A stretch of DNA of 64,000 bases from Alphaproteobacteria bacterium (GCA_018821435.1 JAHJME010000027.1:152728-216727); one strand, 5' to 3'. Shown: positions 8,691 to 17,532, numbered from the stretch's first letter. Numbers and translations: made by a program. The notes: generated by a model not told the origin, from the sequence alone.

Positions 8691-9839
8691 ATGGCGCTCG
8701 ACGCCGAGACCCGCGACCAGCTGATCGACACGGTCCGCCGCTTCGTCACCGAACGCCTGCGTCCGCTGGAGGCCCAGGTGGCCGAGGACGACGCCATGCC
8801 GCAGGACGTGGTCGAGGAGATGAAGGGCCTGGGCCTGTTCGGCTTGTCGATCCCAGAGGCCTACGGCGGCCTGGAACTGACCATGGAGGAAGAGTGCCTA
8901 GTGGTGATCGAGCTGGGCCGCACCAGCCCGGCGTTCCGCTCCACCTTCGGCACCAACGTCGGCATCGGCTCCCAGGCGCTGGTGATGTTCGGCACCGAGG
9001 CCCAGAAGCAGAAGTACCTGCCCGGCATCGCCTCGGGTGAGATCATCACCTCGTTCGCGCTCACCGAGCCCGAGGCCGGCTCCGACAGCGCCGCGGTCCA
9101 GACCCGCGCGATCCGCGACGGCGACCACTACGTCCTGAACGGCGCCAAGCGCTACATCACCAACGCCAACAAGGCCGACCTCTTCACGGTCATGGCGCGC
9201 AGCGATCCGTCGAAGCCGGGGGCCGGCGGCGTCTCGGCCTTCCTGGTTCCGCGCGACTTGCCGGGCCTCAGCGTCGGCAAGCCCGAGAAGAAGATGGGCC
9301 AGCAGGGCGCCCACGTCTGCGACGTGATCTTCGACAACGTCCGCGTGCCCGCCGAGAACCGGATCGGCCAGGAGGGCGAGGGCTTCAAGGTGGCGATGCA
9401 GGTGCTGGACAAGGGGCGTCTGCACATCTCCGCTCTCTGCGTCGGCGTGGCCGAGCGGCTGATCGCCGACAGCGTCGCCTACGCCGCCGAGCGCAAGCAG
9501 TTCGGCCAGCCACTGAGCGGCTTCCAGCTGGTCCAGGGCATGATCGCGGATTGCAAGACGGAAGCCCTGGCCGCTCGGGCGCTGACCATGGAGACCGCCC
9601 GCAAGCGCGACCTGGGCCAGAACGTCACCATGGAGGGCGCGGCGGCCAAGTACTTCGCCTCCGAGATGGTCGGCCGCGTGGCCGACAAGGCGGTGCAGAT
9701 CTTCGGCGGCGCCGGCTACATCGCCGAGTACGGGATCGAGCGCTTCTACCGCGACGTCCGCATCTTCCGGATCTACGAGGGCACCAGCCAGATCCAGCAG
9801 GTGATCATCGCCCGCGAGACGATGAAGCGCGGCGGCTAA
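8691..9839 (+). CDS. acyl-CoA dehydrogenase
   Basis: A 382-residue flavoprotein catalysing alpha,beta-desaturation of acyl-CoA, with electrons passing to ETF. The FAD-binding middle domain has SFALTEPEAGSDSAAVQT and GAKRYITNAN. The C-terminal domain has the QIFGGAGYIAEYGIERFYRD signature, and the catalytic base is expected at E363 in IYEGTSQIQQ. The layout matches short/branched-chain and medium-chain members. AAGGGGG-like purines precede the ATG. It is the last gene before a strong hairpin cluster. Confidence 0.92.
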   Translation: MALDAETRDQLIDTVRRFVTERLRPLEAQVAEDDAMPQDVVEEMKGLGLFGLSIPEAYGGLELTMEEECLVVIELGRTSPAFRSTFGTNVGIGSQALVMFGTEAQKQKYLPGIASGEIITSFALTEPEAGSDSAAVQTRAIRDGDHYVLNGAKRYITNANKADLFTVMARSDPSKPGAGGVSAFLVPRDLPGLSVGKPEKKMGQQGAHVCDVIFDNVRVPAENRIGQEGEGFKVAMQVLDKGRLHISALCVGVAERLIADSVAYAAERKQFGQPLSGFQLVQGMIADCKTEALAARALTMETARKRDLGQNVTMEGAAAKYFASEMVGRVADKAVQIFGGAGYIAEYGIERFYRDVRIFRIYEGTSQIQQVIIARETMKRGG

Positions 9840-9849
9840 ACGGCGAAAA

Positions 9850-9873
9850 GGCCCCGGACGGGGGTCCGGGGCC
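9850..9873 (-). terminator. hairpin with T-run for the minus-strand gene
   Basis: A perfect 10-bp stem (GGCCCCGGAC / GTCCGGGGCC) with a GGGG loop. On the minus strand it is followed by TTTT, so it suits termination of the PEP-CTERM gene at 10000-10686; on the plus strand it lies 10 bp after the acyl-CoA dehydrogenase stop. Confidence 0.6.
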
Positions 9874-9875
9874 CA

Positions 9876-9909
9876 AGCCTTATGTCGAGGCGTGCCTCGA
9901 CATAAGGCT
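9876..9909. repeat. perfect 15-bp inverted repeat
   Basis: AGCCTTATGTCGAGG and its exact complement are separated by CGTG. It lies 2 bp after the preceding hairpin in the gap between convergent genes, and neither strand has a T-run directly after it. Confidence 0.8.
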
Positions 9910-9923
9910 CCGCTTCAAAAGGT

Positions 9924-9974
9924 GAGGGCGTGACGGGCGCCGAAACCGCGCACACTTTCGGCTGTCACGCCCTC
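9924..9974. repeat. two-part long hairpin
   Basis: The outer arms GAGGGCGTGAC (9924-9934) and GTCACGCCCTC (9964-9974) are perfect. The inner arms GCCGAAA (9939-9945) and TTTCGGC (9956-9962) extend the stem after a small bulge. It is the third hairpin in the same convergent gap. Confidence 0.75.
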
Positions 9975-9999
9975 GGCCGTCTCGCTGTCGGGGTGAAAG

Positions 10000-10686
10000 C
10001 TAGACGGCCGTCGGCGCCAGCCGGCGACGGCTACGGAGCGCCGTCCCGGCCAGGCCGAAGCCCGCGATCATCAGCGCCCAGGTGGCGGGTTCGGGGACGC
10101 CGCTCTCGCTGAGGTCTACGACGCTGACGTTGTCGAGATACATGCCGCCGGCGAACGCACCGGCAGTATTCTTGAACGATACGAAGCTGATGTCGTCGAC
10201 CGCGGTGAACTCGAACGACATTGTCTGCCAGTCCATGGCGGTGGTGGTGGAGCCGCTGTGGAACACATCCTCCTTGACGATGAAGTCGCCGCCGCCGAGC
10301 AGGCCGACCTGCATGGCCGCAGAGCCGATGAAGGGGTTGTTGGCGAAGTCGAAGGTCAGGCGATAGGTCTTTCCGGCCTGGGTGAAGAACGGTTGATAGA
10401 TTCCTCCTTCCGTCCCGACCCCCACGAGGTCGAGCGCATAGGGATCGCCTCCGATCGGATCGGGGTCGCCGCCGAAGCGGCTGTCGGTCTTGAACACGTC
10501 GACCGAGCCGGTGACGCTCCAGCCGAAGCCGGCGGGCGGGTTGTCACCGGTGATGGTAATGTACTCGCCGGCGAAGTTGCCCGTACCGTTGAAATCGCCG
10601 TTGACGATCAGGTTGGTGGCGGCGGCGGCGGGATGGGTCATCGCCAGCGTCAGGGCGGCCCCGGCCAGCAGGAGAGTGTGCTTCAT
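10000..10686 (-). CDS. PEP-CTERM sorting domain protein
   Basis: A 228-residue exported protein. The signal peptide (MKHTLLLAGAALTLAM, cleavage near AAA, residues 20-22) is followed by a beta-rich domain beginning NLIVNGDFNGTGNF, which resembles the jelly-roll/DUF642-like modules of this class. The C-terminus is the sorting signal VPEPATWALMIAGFGLAG then an Arg-rich end (LRSRRR). Such proteins are processed by an exosortase and released to the cell surface or extracellular polymer; no exosortase gene is in the window. The gene ends at the hairpin cluster. Confidence 0.88.
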   Translation of the reverse strand: MKHTLLLAGAALTLAMTHPAAAATNLIVNGDFNGTGNFAGEYITITGDNPPAGFGWSVTGSVDVFKTDSRFGGDPDPIGGDPYALDLVGVGTEGGIYQPFFTQAGKTYRLTFDFANNPFIGSAAMQVGLLGGGDFIVKEDVFHSGSTTTAMDWQTMSFEFTAVDDISFVSFKNTAGAFAGGMYLDNVSVVDLSESGVPEPATWALMIAGFGLAGTALRSRRRLAPTAV

Positions 10687-10897
10687 CTTTCGGTCCTTGC
10701 TTTGAGGCCGAAACCGCTAGCGCGGCGCCGCCGTCGGACCGAACCGCCGCGCGACGAAGCCCTCCCGTCGGACGACGAACGCGGGCCGGTTCGCGCGGCA
10801 GGGGAACCCCATCGAAGCCTTCGCCTGCCAGGGGAACGGAAACGGGGGAAACGGAAAAGCGTGGACCGCGCCGTCGGTTGGTGAGAGTTAGCCGGCC

Positions 10898-11179
10898 GTG
10901 AGCGATCCTGTCGAAACCGCCATCCTCGACCTCCTGGCCCAGGTCCCGCCCGGCAAGTCCGTCTCGCCGGAGGATGTCGCGCGCGCCATCGACCCGGAGA
11001 GCTGGCGCCGTACCCTGGGCCACGTCCGCGCCGTCGCGCGCGGCCTGGCCCGCCAGGGCAAGCTGGTGATCCTGCGCCACAACAAGCCGGCCGACCCCGA
11101 CGACTTCAAGGGCGTCTACCGCCTGCGGCTGCCGCAAGAGGGCGACCCCGCGCCCACTCCGGCGAACACCGAGGACTAA
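10898..11179 (+). CDS. DUF3253 domain protein
   Basis: A 93-residue protein starting at GTG. The sequence MSDPVETAILDLLAQ, then SVSPEDVARAIDPESWRRTL and ARGLARQGKLVIL, is the pattern of DUF3253, a small winged-helix-like family of unknown role. The C-terminal GVYRLRLP strand also fits, followed by a disordered Pro/Asp tail. It is transcribed divergently from the PEP-CTERM gene; the 211-bp gap holds two copies of CAGGGGAAC but no promoter I would defend. Confidence 0.82.
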   Translation: MSDPVETAILDLLAQVPPGKSVSPEDVARAIDPESWRRTLGHVRAVARGLARQGKLVILRHNKPADPDDFKGVYRLRLPQEGDPAPTPANTED

Positions 11180-11325
11180 GTCGCGCTGGACAGAGGCGCG
11201 CCGCTGTCCGGCTCGCGGAAAAGCCCGCTTCGAAACAAGCTGGACTTTCAAAGATCGCGGGTATCTGTTCTCCGTAGAGTTGCGTTTCGAAGCGCCGCAA
11301 GGCGCGCGGGTGGCGGGGGCCGGCC

Positions 11326-12621
11326 ATGTTACGAAACATTCTCGACGTCGTTCGCGGCAGCGCTGGAGCGAGGTTGGCCGGCATGGCGGTCGCCGTGGCG
11401 GCGCTGTCGCTTGCCGTTCTCGCGGCCGGGCGCACGCTGGCGGCCCCGCCCGAACGGTCGATCGACGAGATCGCCCACGTCTATCATGGCGTGGCCGTCG
11501 ACAAGGACCTGAAGCCGATCAAGCTCGACCAGGCGGCCGTCCTGGAGATGCTGGACAGCGTCGTCGCCAAGGCCGGAACCCCGGCCGCGGAGCCTGACCT
11601 CAAGTTCCTGCGCGAGGCACAGGGCGCGTTGACGAAGAAGAAGGCGCTCTCGCCATCCGCCGCCTTCGTGCTGAAGGGGGCGATGGTCGATCAGGTGCTG
11701 CGAGCGGCGCCGACCGCCGTGCAGGAGACCTATGGCTGGAAGGTGGAATACCTCCGGGCGCGGGCGCGGGGCCTGGGCTTCAAGCCGGAAGCCGCCGAGG
11801 CCGACGTGAGCAAGGCGCTGGGCTTCAGCCCGCTTTCGCTCCGTCTGCAGACCGAGACCGGGCGGTGGCTGAACAAGCTGGCCGCGCCCTCGCAGACCTA
11901 CGCGGCGAGTTGCCAGGCCGAGGGCGTGCCGCTGCCGCCGAACTGGACAAGCGGCAAGTGGGTCCTCCAGGGCGTGTTGCCCCAGGAGTTCAATTTCCTC
12001 GAACTGGGGCTGGAGGTCGAGGTCTACGCCTATGCCGACCCCAACGCCCCCGGCGCGTGTATCGCGCTGCCCCGTTGGGACGACGCGGCCAAGACCAAGG
12101 TCACCCTCGGCGTCATCTGCCAGAGCGCGACCACGGGCAAGGCCTGCTTCTGGGACAACCGACCCCACAACGGCGAGGGCGAGCCGTTCACGGCGGCGGA
12201 ACTCGCGACGACCGACATCCAGCGCGACTGGGTGAACGGCTCCGACCCCGACCTGATCGGCGGCGGCAAGTGCGTGATGTGTCACCGGGGCGAGAATGTC
12301 TTCATCATCCACCCGAAGACGCCCCTTCAGGTTCGGCCGCCGTTCGTGACCAAGTTCAAGGGTTGGTATACGCCGGTGAATACGCTGGGTTGGACAAATC
12401 CCCCCGCCACCACCTTGCCCAACACCGACGGCGAGGCCTGCGATACCTGCCACGAGATCGCCAGCACGACCGATCCGGAGAGCGCGTCCTACTGCGTCAT
12501 CCTGTCGAAGGCGGCGGTCAAGGAGATGCCCTCCCGCGACGGGCCCGCCGGCTGGCCGACGCCGAGCGCCGATTACCTCGCCCATATCAACGCGCTGAAG
12601 GCCAACTGCCCCGGCGCGTAG
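11326..12621 (+). CDS. periplasmic diheme c-type cytochrome-like protein
   Basis: A 431-residue protein with an N-terminal hydrophobic signal/anchor (about residues 18-40) and two haem c attachment motifs, CVMCH at 316-320 and CDTCH at 372-376. The N-terminal 200 residues are helical and lack haem motifs. The middle holds four further Cys (C196, C245, C265, C274) that could form disulphides. The haem half resembles cytochromes associated with periplasmic oxidoreductases, but I cannot assign a partner, and neither neighbour suggests one. Covalent haem attachment would need the Ccm system, which is not in this window. Confidence 0.75.
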   Translation: MLRNILDVVRGSAGARLAGMAVAVAALSLAVLAAGRTLAAPPERSIDEIAHVYHGVAVDKDLKPIKLDQAAVLEMLDSVVAKAGTPAAEPDLKFLREAQGALTKKKALSPSAAFVLKGAMVDQVLRAAPTAVQETYGWKVEYLRARARGLGFKPEAAEADVSKALGFSPLSLRLQTETGRWLNKLAAPSQTYAASCQAEGVPLPPNWTSGKWVLQGVLPQEFNFLELGLEVEVYAYADPNAPGACIALPRWDDAAKTKVTLGVICQSATTGKACFWDNRPHNGEGEPFTAAELATTDIQRDWVNGSDPDLIGGGKCVMCHRGENVFIIHPKTPLQVRPPFVTKFKGWYTPVNTLGWTNPPATTLPNTDGEACDTCHEIASTTDPESASYCVILSKAAVKEMPSRDGPAGWPTPSADYLAHINALKANCPGA

Positions 12622-12644
12622 TCGGGCGTGCGCGGAATGGTCTT

Positions 12645-12674
12645 TTCACAGGATTAATCGGCTCGGGCTATAGT
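12645..12674 (+). promoter_or_regulatory. candidate promoter with TATAGT -10
   Basis: TATAGT at 12669-12674 lies 18 bp after TTCACA (12645-12650). A start 6-7 bp further on would put the mRNA 5' end only a few bases before the ATG at 12685, leaving almost no leader. Confidence 0.4.
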
Positions 12675-12684
12675 CCCGCCCGAC

Positions 12685-13713
12685 ATGAAGCGCCTCGCCC
12701 TCGTCTTCCTGCTGTTCGCCCTGTCGGCCTGCACGCCGCTGATGATCCAGCACGCGGGCACGCCGCCGGCGGGGTTCCAGGGCGCCCACTTCGAGACCGA
12801 CGCCGTGGTCAGCTTCGACGGCGCCCGTCTGGGCCTGTCCAAGTGGGAGGCCGCGGGCGAACCCTGGGCCGTCGTGGTCGCCGCCCACGGCATGAACGAC
12901 TACGCCAACGCCTTCCACTTCGCCGCCGAGGCCTGGGCCGCGCAGGGGATCACCACCTACGCCTACGACCAGCGCGGCTTCGGCCGCTCGCCGGGGCGCG
13001 GCGTCTGGGCCGGCGACGACCTGCTGATCGACGACCTGCGGACGGTCACGGCCCTGGCGCGGGCCAGGTATCCCAACGCCGTCATCACGGTGGTGGGCGA
13101 GAGCATGGGCGGCTCGGTGGCTGCCGCCGCCTTCGCCACCGACCGGCCGCCCGCCGCCGACCGGCTGGTGCTGCTGTCCCCCGGCGTCTGGGGGTTCAAG
13201 TCGCAGCCGCTGCCCAACAAGACCCTGCTGTGGCTGGCCGCCAACTTCACCGGCGCCAAGGTCTACACGCCGCCCCGCTGGCTGACCGACCGCATCTATC
13301 CCACCGACAACCGCGACGAACTGATCGCCATGGGCCGCGACCGGCTGATGATCTGGGGCGCGCGCTCCGACACCCTCTACGGTCTGGTCCGCCTGATGGA
13401 CCGCGCGGCCAAGGATGTCGGCGAGGATCGCCTGCCGACGTTCTACCTCTATGGCGCCAACGACCAGATCATCCCTCAGAACGCGGCCTTCAAGGCGGTG
13501 AGGCGGCTGCCGCCCACGGACCGCACGGCCTACTATTCCGCCGGCCACCACCTGCTGACCCGCGACAAGCAGCGCGCGGTGGTGATCGCCGACGTGCTCA
13601 GCTTCATCCGCGATCCGCAGGCGCCGCTGCCGTCCGGCGCGCCGCCGATCCCCGGCGCGAGCGCGAAGCACGCCGGGACGCCCGATGCGTCGCGGCGCGC
13701 TGCGGGGTTGTGA
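12685..13713 (+). CDS. lipoprotein alpha/beta hydrolase (monoacylglycerol lipase-like)
   Basis: A 342-residue alpha/beta-hydrolase of the serine aminopeptidase S33/lysophospholipase group. The N-terminus is a lipoprotein signal with lipobox LSAC and the lipidated Cys at 16, so it is membrane-anchored. The oxyanion segment is AAHGMNDY (about 67-74), the nucleophile elbow is GESMGG with S140, the acid is in YGANDQIIP, and the catalytic His in SAGHHLL. The substrate is probably a lipid monoester. It stands as a single gene between the cytochrome and dehydrogenase genes. Confidence 0.88.
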   Translation: MKRLALVFLLFALSACTPLMIQHAGTPPAGFQGAHFETDAVVSFDGARLGLSKWEAAGEPWAVVVAAHGMNDYANAFHFAAEAWAAQGITTYAYDQRGFGRSPGRGVWAGDDLLIDDLRTVTALARARYPNAVITVVGESMGGSVAAAAFATDRPPAADRLVLLSPGVWGFKSQPLPNKTLLWLAANFTGAKVYTPPRWLTDRIYPTDNRDELIAMGRDRLMIWGARSDTLYGLVRLMDRAAKDVGEDRLPTFYLYGANDQIIPQNAAFKAVRRLPPTDRTAYYSAGHHLLTRDKQRAVVIADVLSFIRDPQAPLPSGAPPIPGASAKHAGTPDASRRAAGL

Positions 13714-13773
13714 TATGCCCCGCAGGCGCGTATTCCCCGCCAAATTCCTCCCCCAGGACATAGAGTTCACGGC

Positions 13774-14850
13774 ATGACCTTGTTCGATTCTCCGGCCTTC
13801 GAGGGACATGAAGGCGTCCACGCCTTCTCGGACGAGAAGACCGGCCTCAAGGCCATCATCGCCGTGCACTCCACCGCCCGTGGCCCCGCCGCCGGCGGCT
13901 GCCGCATGTGGCCCTACGCCAGCGCCGCCGAGGCGCTTGACGACGCGCTGAAGCTGTCGCGCGCCATGTCCTACAAGAACGCCATGGCCGACCTGGAGCT
14001 GGGCGGCGGCAAGTCGGTGATCATCGGCGACGCCCGCACCCAGAAGACGCCGGCGCTGTTCGAAGCCTTCGGCCGCGCGGTCGAGGACCTGGGCGGCAAG
14101 TACTGGACCGCCGAGGACGTCGGCGTCTCGGTGGCCGACCTCACCCACGCCCGCCGGAACACCCGCTACGTCGCTGGCCTGGAAGGCCATGACGCGGCCT
14201 CGGGCGATCCCAGCCCGGTCACCGCCGAGGGCGTCTTCCGAGGCGTCCGCCTCTGCGTCCAGCGCGCCCTGAAGCGCGACCTGGACGGCGTGCGCGTGGC
14301 GATCCAGGGCATCGGCAACGTGGGCGGCCATCTGGCGCAGAAGCTCCACGCCGCTGGCGCCAAGCTGGTGCTGACGGATGTGAACACCGAGGCCCTGCGC
14401 CGGGTGGCCGCCGCCACCGACGCCCAGGTGGTGGCCCCGAGCGCCATTTTCGACGCCGATGTCGACGTCTTCGCCCCCTGCGCCCTGGGCGGCGCGGTCA
14501 GCCTCGACACCCTGCCGCGCTTGCGGGCCCGGATCATCGCCGGCGGCGCCAACAACCAGTTGGCCGACGCCGAGACCGGCCGCGAGCTGTTCAACCGCGG
14601 CATCCTCTACGCCCCCGACTACGTGATCAACGGCGGCGGCATCATCAACGTGGCCGGCGAAATCCGCGCGCTGGAGCAGGGCGCGGCATTCGATCCCGCC
14701 TGGGTCGACCAGAAACTGGACCGCCTGGCCCTGACCCTCGAGGAGGTCCTGGAACAGGCCCTGCGCGAGCGCCGCCCGACCAACGAAGTCGCCAACGAAA
14801 TGGCCCGCGCCCGCATCGTCGGCGCGTCTGAAAAGCGCGCGGCGGCTTAG
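13774..14850 (+). CDS. Glu/Leu/Phe/Val dehydrogenase (leucine dehydrogenase-like)
   Basis: A 358-residue NAD-dependent amino acid dehydrogenase for reversible oxidative deamination of branched-chain or aromatic amino acids. The substrate site GPAAGGCRMWPY is at residues 37-48. The two catalytic lysines fall at K68 and K80 (SYKNAMADLELGGGKS), the same numbers as in characterised leucine dehydrogenases. The dinucleotide fold is GIGNVGGHLA (179-188) with the ribose-binding D202. Released ammonium makes the adjacent, convergent ammonium transporter a suggestive neighbour, but they are on opposite strands with stops 2 bp apart. Confidence 0.9.
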   Translation: MTLFDSPAFEGHEGVHAFSDEKTGLKAIIAVHSTARGPAAGGCRMWPYASAAEALDDALKLSRAMSYKNAMADLELGGGKSVIIGDARTQKTPALFEAFGRAVEDLGGKYWTAEDVGVSVADLTHARRNTRYVAGLEGHDAASGDPSPVTAEGVFRGVRLCVQRALKRDLDGVRVAIQGIGNVGGHLAQKLHAAGAKLVLTDVNTEALRRVAAATDAQVVAPSAIFDADVDVFAPCALGGAVSLDTLPRLRARIIAGGANNQLADAETGRELFNRGILYAPDYVINGGGIINVAGEIRALEQGAAFDPAWVDQKLDRLALTLEEVLEQALRERRPTNEVANEMARARIVGASEKRAAA

Positions 14851-14851
14851 A

Positions 14852-16150
14852 TCAGCTCTGGTAGGCCCGCTCGCCGTGGCTTGAGAGGTCCAGGCCATCT
14901 TCGATGGCTTCCGGGGTGGCGCGCAGGCCGACGGTGACCTTGCAGACCAGCAGGATGGCCGCCGAGGCGATCCCCGACCAGGCGCAGACCGCCAGCGCGC
15001 CCAGCGCCTGGACGCCCAGTTGCCGCCCCGCGTCCATGCCTTCGGCATAGCCCGCGCCGCCCAGCGCCGTGGACGCCAGGCCCGCCACAAGGAACGTGCC
15101 CAGCAGGCCGCCGACGCCATGCACGGCGAAGACGTCCAGGCTGTCGTCCAGCTTCAGCCGGTGCTTGACGATGTCGACGGCGTGGAAACAGACCAGGCTG
15201 CCCAAGGCGCCCAGGATCATACCGCCCACCGGCCCCACGAAGCCCGACGCCGGCGTCACGGTGGCCAGGCCCGCCACCACCCCGGTCACCACGCCGATCA
15301 TGCTGGCCCGGCCGAACTTCAGCTTCTCGATCACCGCCCAGACCAGGCCGGCGGTCGCCGCCGACATATGCGTGGCCACCAGCGCCGAACCCGCCGACGC
15401 GTCCGCCGCCAGCGCGCTGCCGGCGTTGAAGCCATACCAGCCGACCCACAGCATGCCGGCGCCCATCATGGTCATGCCGGGATTGTGCGGCGGGTGCAGC
15501 TCCTTGGGGAAACCATCGCGCGGACCCAGCATCGCCACCGCCACCAGCGACGAGATCCCCGCCGTGGCGTGGACCACCAGGCCGCCCGCGTAGTCCATCA
15601 CCTTCATCTGGGCCAGCCATCCGCCGCCCCAGATCCAATGGCAGACCGGCGCATAGACCAGCAGCAGCCAGAGGCCGGAGAACATCAGCACCGCGCCGAA
15701 CCGGATCCGCTCCACATAGGCCCCGACGATCAGGCCCGGCGTGATGATCGCGAAGGTCATCTGGAAGGCGAAGAACACCGTCTCGGGCAGCGTGCCCACC
15801 ACGCCCGCCCGCGCGTTCGGCAGGCCGAACCTAGCCAGGTCGCCGATCAGCGGCGCGGTTCCCGAGAACGCCAGGCTGTAGCCGCCCAGCAGCCAGATCA
15901 CCGACGCCGCGCAGGCGATGGCCACGCAGTGCATCATCACCGACAGCGCGTTCTTGCCGCGCACCAGGCCGGCGTAGAACAGCGCCAGGCCAGGCAGGGT
16001 CATGAACAGGACCAGCGCCGTGGCGGCCAGCACCCAGGCGGTGTTCGCCGGGTCGGCGACGGGGCCCGCGCCTTGCGCCCAGGCGGCGGTGGCCAGGCCG
16101 GACGCCGCCACCCCGATTGCCGAAGCGGCGAGCACTCTTGCGCGGACCAT
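14852..16150 (-). CDS. amtB: ammonium transporter, Amt/Mep/Rh family
   Basis: A 432-residue inner-membrane channel/transporter with a cleavable signal (cleavage near AWAQ, residues 23-26) and about eleven membrane helices. The pore twin histidines are H171 (CHWIWGG) and H344 (FAVHGVGG), and the signature DYAGGLVVHATAGIS is at about 186-200. A glnK gene, often paired with amtB, is not next to it on either side. The upstream gap (16151-16362) holds a strong inverted repeat; no obvious sigma-54 or NtrC element was found there. Confidence 0.93.
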   Translation of the reverse strand: MVRARVLAASAIGVAASGLATAAWAQGAGPVADPANTAWVLAATALVLFMTLPGLALFYAGLVRGKNALSVMMHCVAIACAASVIWLLGGYSLAFSGTAPLIGDLARFGLPNARAGVVGTLPETVFFAFQMTFAIITPGLIVGAYVERIRFGAVLMFSGLWLLLVYAPVCHWIWGGGWLAQMKVMDYAGGLVVHATAGISSLVAVAMLGPRDGFPKELHPPHNPGMTMMGAGMLWVGWYGFNAGSALAADASAGSALVATHMSAATAGLVWAVIEKLKFGRASMIGVVTGVVAGLATVTPASGFVGPVGGMILGALGSLVCFHAVDIVKHRLKLDDSLDVFAVHGVGGLLGTFLVAGLASTALGGAGYAEGMDAGRQLGVQALGALAVCAWSGIASAAILLVCKVTVGLRATPEAIEDGLDLSSHGERAYQS

Positions 16151-16252
16151 GCGTCTACCCCCTGGCCGGCGCCGCCCGCGGTTTTCCGCGATTTGCCCAC
16201 GCGCCGGGCAGGTCGTGCATAGGCATCGCGCAATGGGCCGGCCAACCGCTTA

Positions 16253-16288
16253 TCGGATGGGCGCCGGAGTGGGGTGGCGCCCATCCGA
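16253..16288. repeat. perfect 13-bp inverted repeat upstream of amtB
   Basis: TCGGATGGGCGCC and its complement flank a 10-base loop, between the end of the kinase gene (16363) and the amtB start (16150). On the minus strand it could end the kaiC-kinase transcript, although no T-run follows on that strand. Confidence 0.7.
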
Positions 16289-16362
16289 CATTTCGCCGTT
16301 TTCTTGAGCAAGTGGCGCCGAAAACCTGGGCAATCGACTCAAGCCGCCTGGCGGACCTGACG

Positions 16363-17532
16363 TCAGGCGGGCGCCGACATCTCGGCCGATCCGCCCGACG
16401 CCGCGGTGCGGCGCGATCGCGTGCGGGGCGGCACGGTCAGCGGCTCGGCGTCGTCGGCCGGATCCAGGCGCGCCCGGATCGTGCAGACCACGCCGTCCAC
16501 GGGATAGGCGATGTTCACCTCGCCGTTCAGGTCGGCGGCCAGGCCGCGCTCGATCAGCCGGGTCCCGAATCCGGCGCGGGTCGGCGGAGTCACACGCGGC
16601 CCGTCGCTCTCGCGCCAGGTGGCGATCAGCTCGTCGGGCCCATCCTCGCGCGCGATCAGGTCCCAGGTGAAATCGACCTGGCCCTCGGAGGTGGAGAGCG
16701 CGCCGTACTTCACCGCGTTGGTGGCCAGTTCGTGCAGGGCCAGCGCCACGGCGATGGCCGTCTTCGGCGGCACCCGCACATGAGGTCCCTTCAGCGTGAT
16801 CCGCTCTTCGCCCAGGCCCAGGCGGAACGGCTGAGCGGCTTGCGCGGCGATCTGGGCCAGGTCCGCGCCCGACCACTGCTCGTCGGTCAGCACGTCGTGC
16901 GCCTTGGACAGCGCCACGATCCGCGCGGTCAGGGTGTCGCGCGTCGCCACGGGCGCGCCGCCGCTGCGCAGGGTCTGGGCCACGATCGACTGCACGGTGG
17001 CCAGGGTGTTCTTCACCCGGTGGTTCAGCTCGTTGATCAGCAGCCGCAGGTGCACCTGGTCGTTGTGCTGCCGCTGCACGGCCGCGCGCAGGGTCTCCAG
17101 ACGCTCGCGGGCCTCATACTGCCGCCGCCGGCCGCGCAGGGCGGTCTCGACCACGCTGACCAGGGTCGTCGGGTGGAACGGCCGCTCCAGGAAGACCACA
17201 TTGCCCAGCACCTGGCTGAAGCGCCCGGCCGCGGGGTTGCGCTCCAGTCCGCCGCCGCGCTGCGCCAGCACCACGATCGGGAAGTCGGACCACGCCGGCT
17301 GCGTCTCGATCCAGCGGGACAGGGCGGCGTAATCCTGGTCGTGCAGCGCCTCCTCGACGATCAGGGCCAAGCCGGCTTCGCGCCGGATCTCGACGATCAG
17401 CATGGCGAGATCCCCACAGACCGTCGCCTCGATGCCCGCCTCGGCCAGGATCTTGGCCGCGATCTGCGCGTCGCGCCCAAGCGGCGCCAGCACCAGCGCC
17501 CGCTCCGATGACGCCGAGGGCGGCAACGTCAT
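16363..17532 (-). CDS. HWE-family histidine kinase with degenerate receiver domain
   Basis: A 389-residue cytosolic protein. Residues 11-135 have a receiver-like fold (ALVLAPLGRDAQ, later FPIVVLAQ and FLERPFHP), but the phospho-acceptor Asp position reads LIVEEAL (E60/E61) and the conserved Lys in the K-P-F motif is Arg, so it is a pseudoreceiver. A helical linker leads to the kinase: H171 in INELNHRVKNTLATV, N-box LHELATNAVKYGALS, and the W-x-E hallmark (TWRES), which mark the HWE family. It overlaps the upstream KaiC-like gene by ATGA at 17529-17532, so the two are coupled. No membrane segment is present. Confidence 0.88.
   Translation of the reverse strand: MTLPPSASSERALVLAPLGRDAQIAAKILAEAGIEATVCGDLAMLIVEIRREAGLALIVEEALHDQDYAALSRWIETQPAWSDFPIVVLAQRGGGLERNPAAGRFSQVLGNVVFLERPFHPTTLVSVVETALRGRRRQYEARERLETLRAAVQRQHNDQVHLRLLINELNHRVKNTLATVQSIVAQTLRSGGAPVATRDTLTARIVALSKAHDVLTDEQWSGADLAQIAAQAAQPFRLGLGEERITLKGPHVRVPPKTAIAVALALHELATNAVKYGALSTSEGQVDFTWDLIAREDGPDELIATWRESDGPRVTPPTRAGFGTRLIERGLAADLNGEVNIAYPVDGVVCTIRARLDPADDAEPLTVPPRTRSRRTAASGGSAEMSAPA

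Noticed and set aside
12646..15120. An 824-codon minus-strand frame
   Set aside because: It is antisense to the hydrolase and amino acid dehydrogenase genes, whose catalytic residues are all in place.
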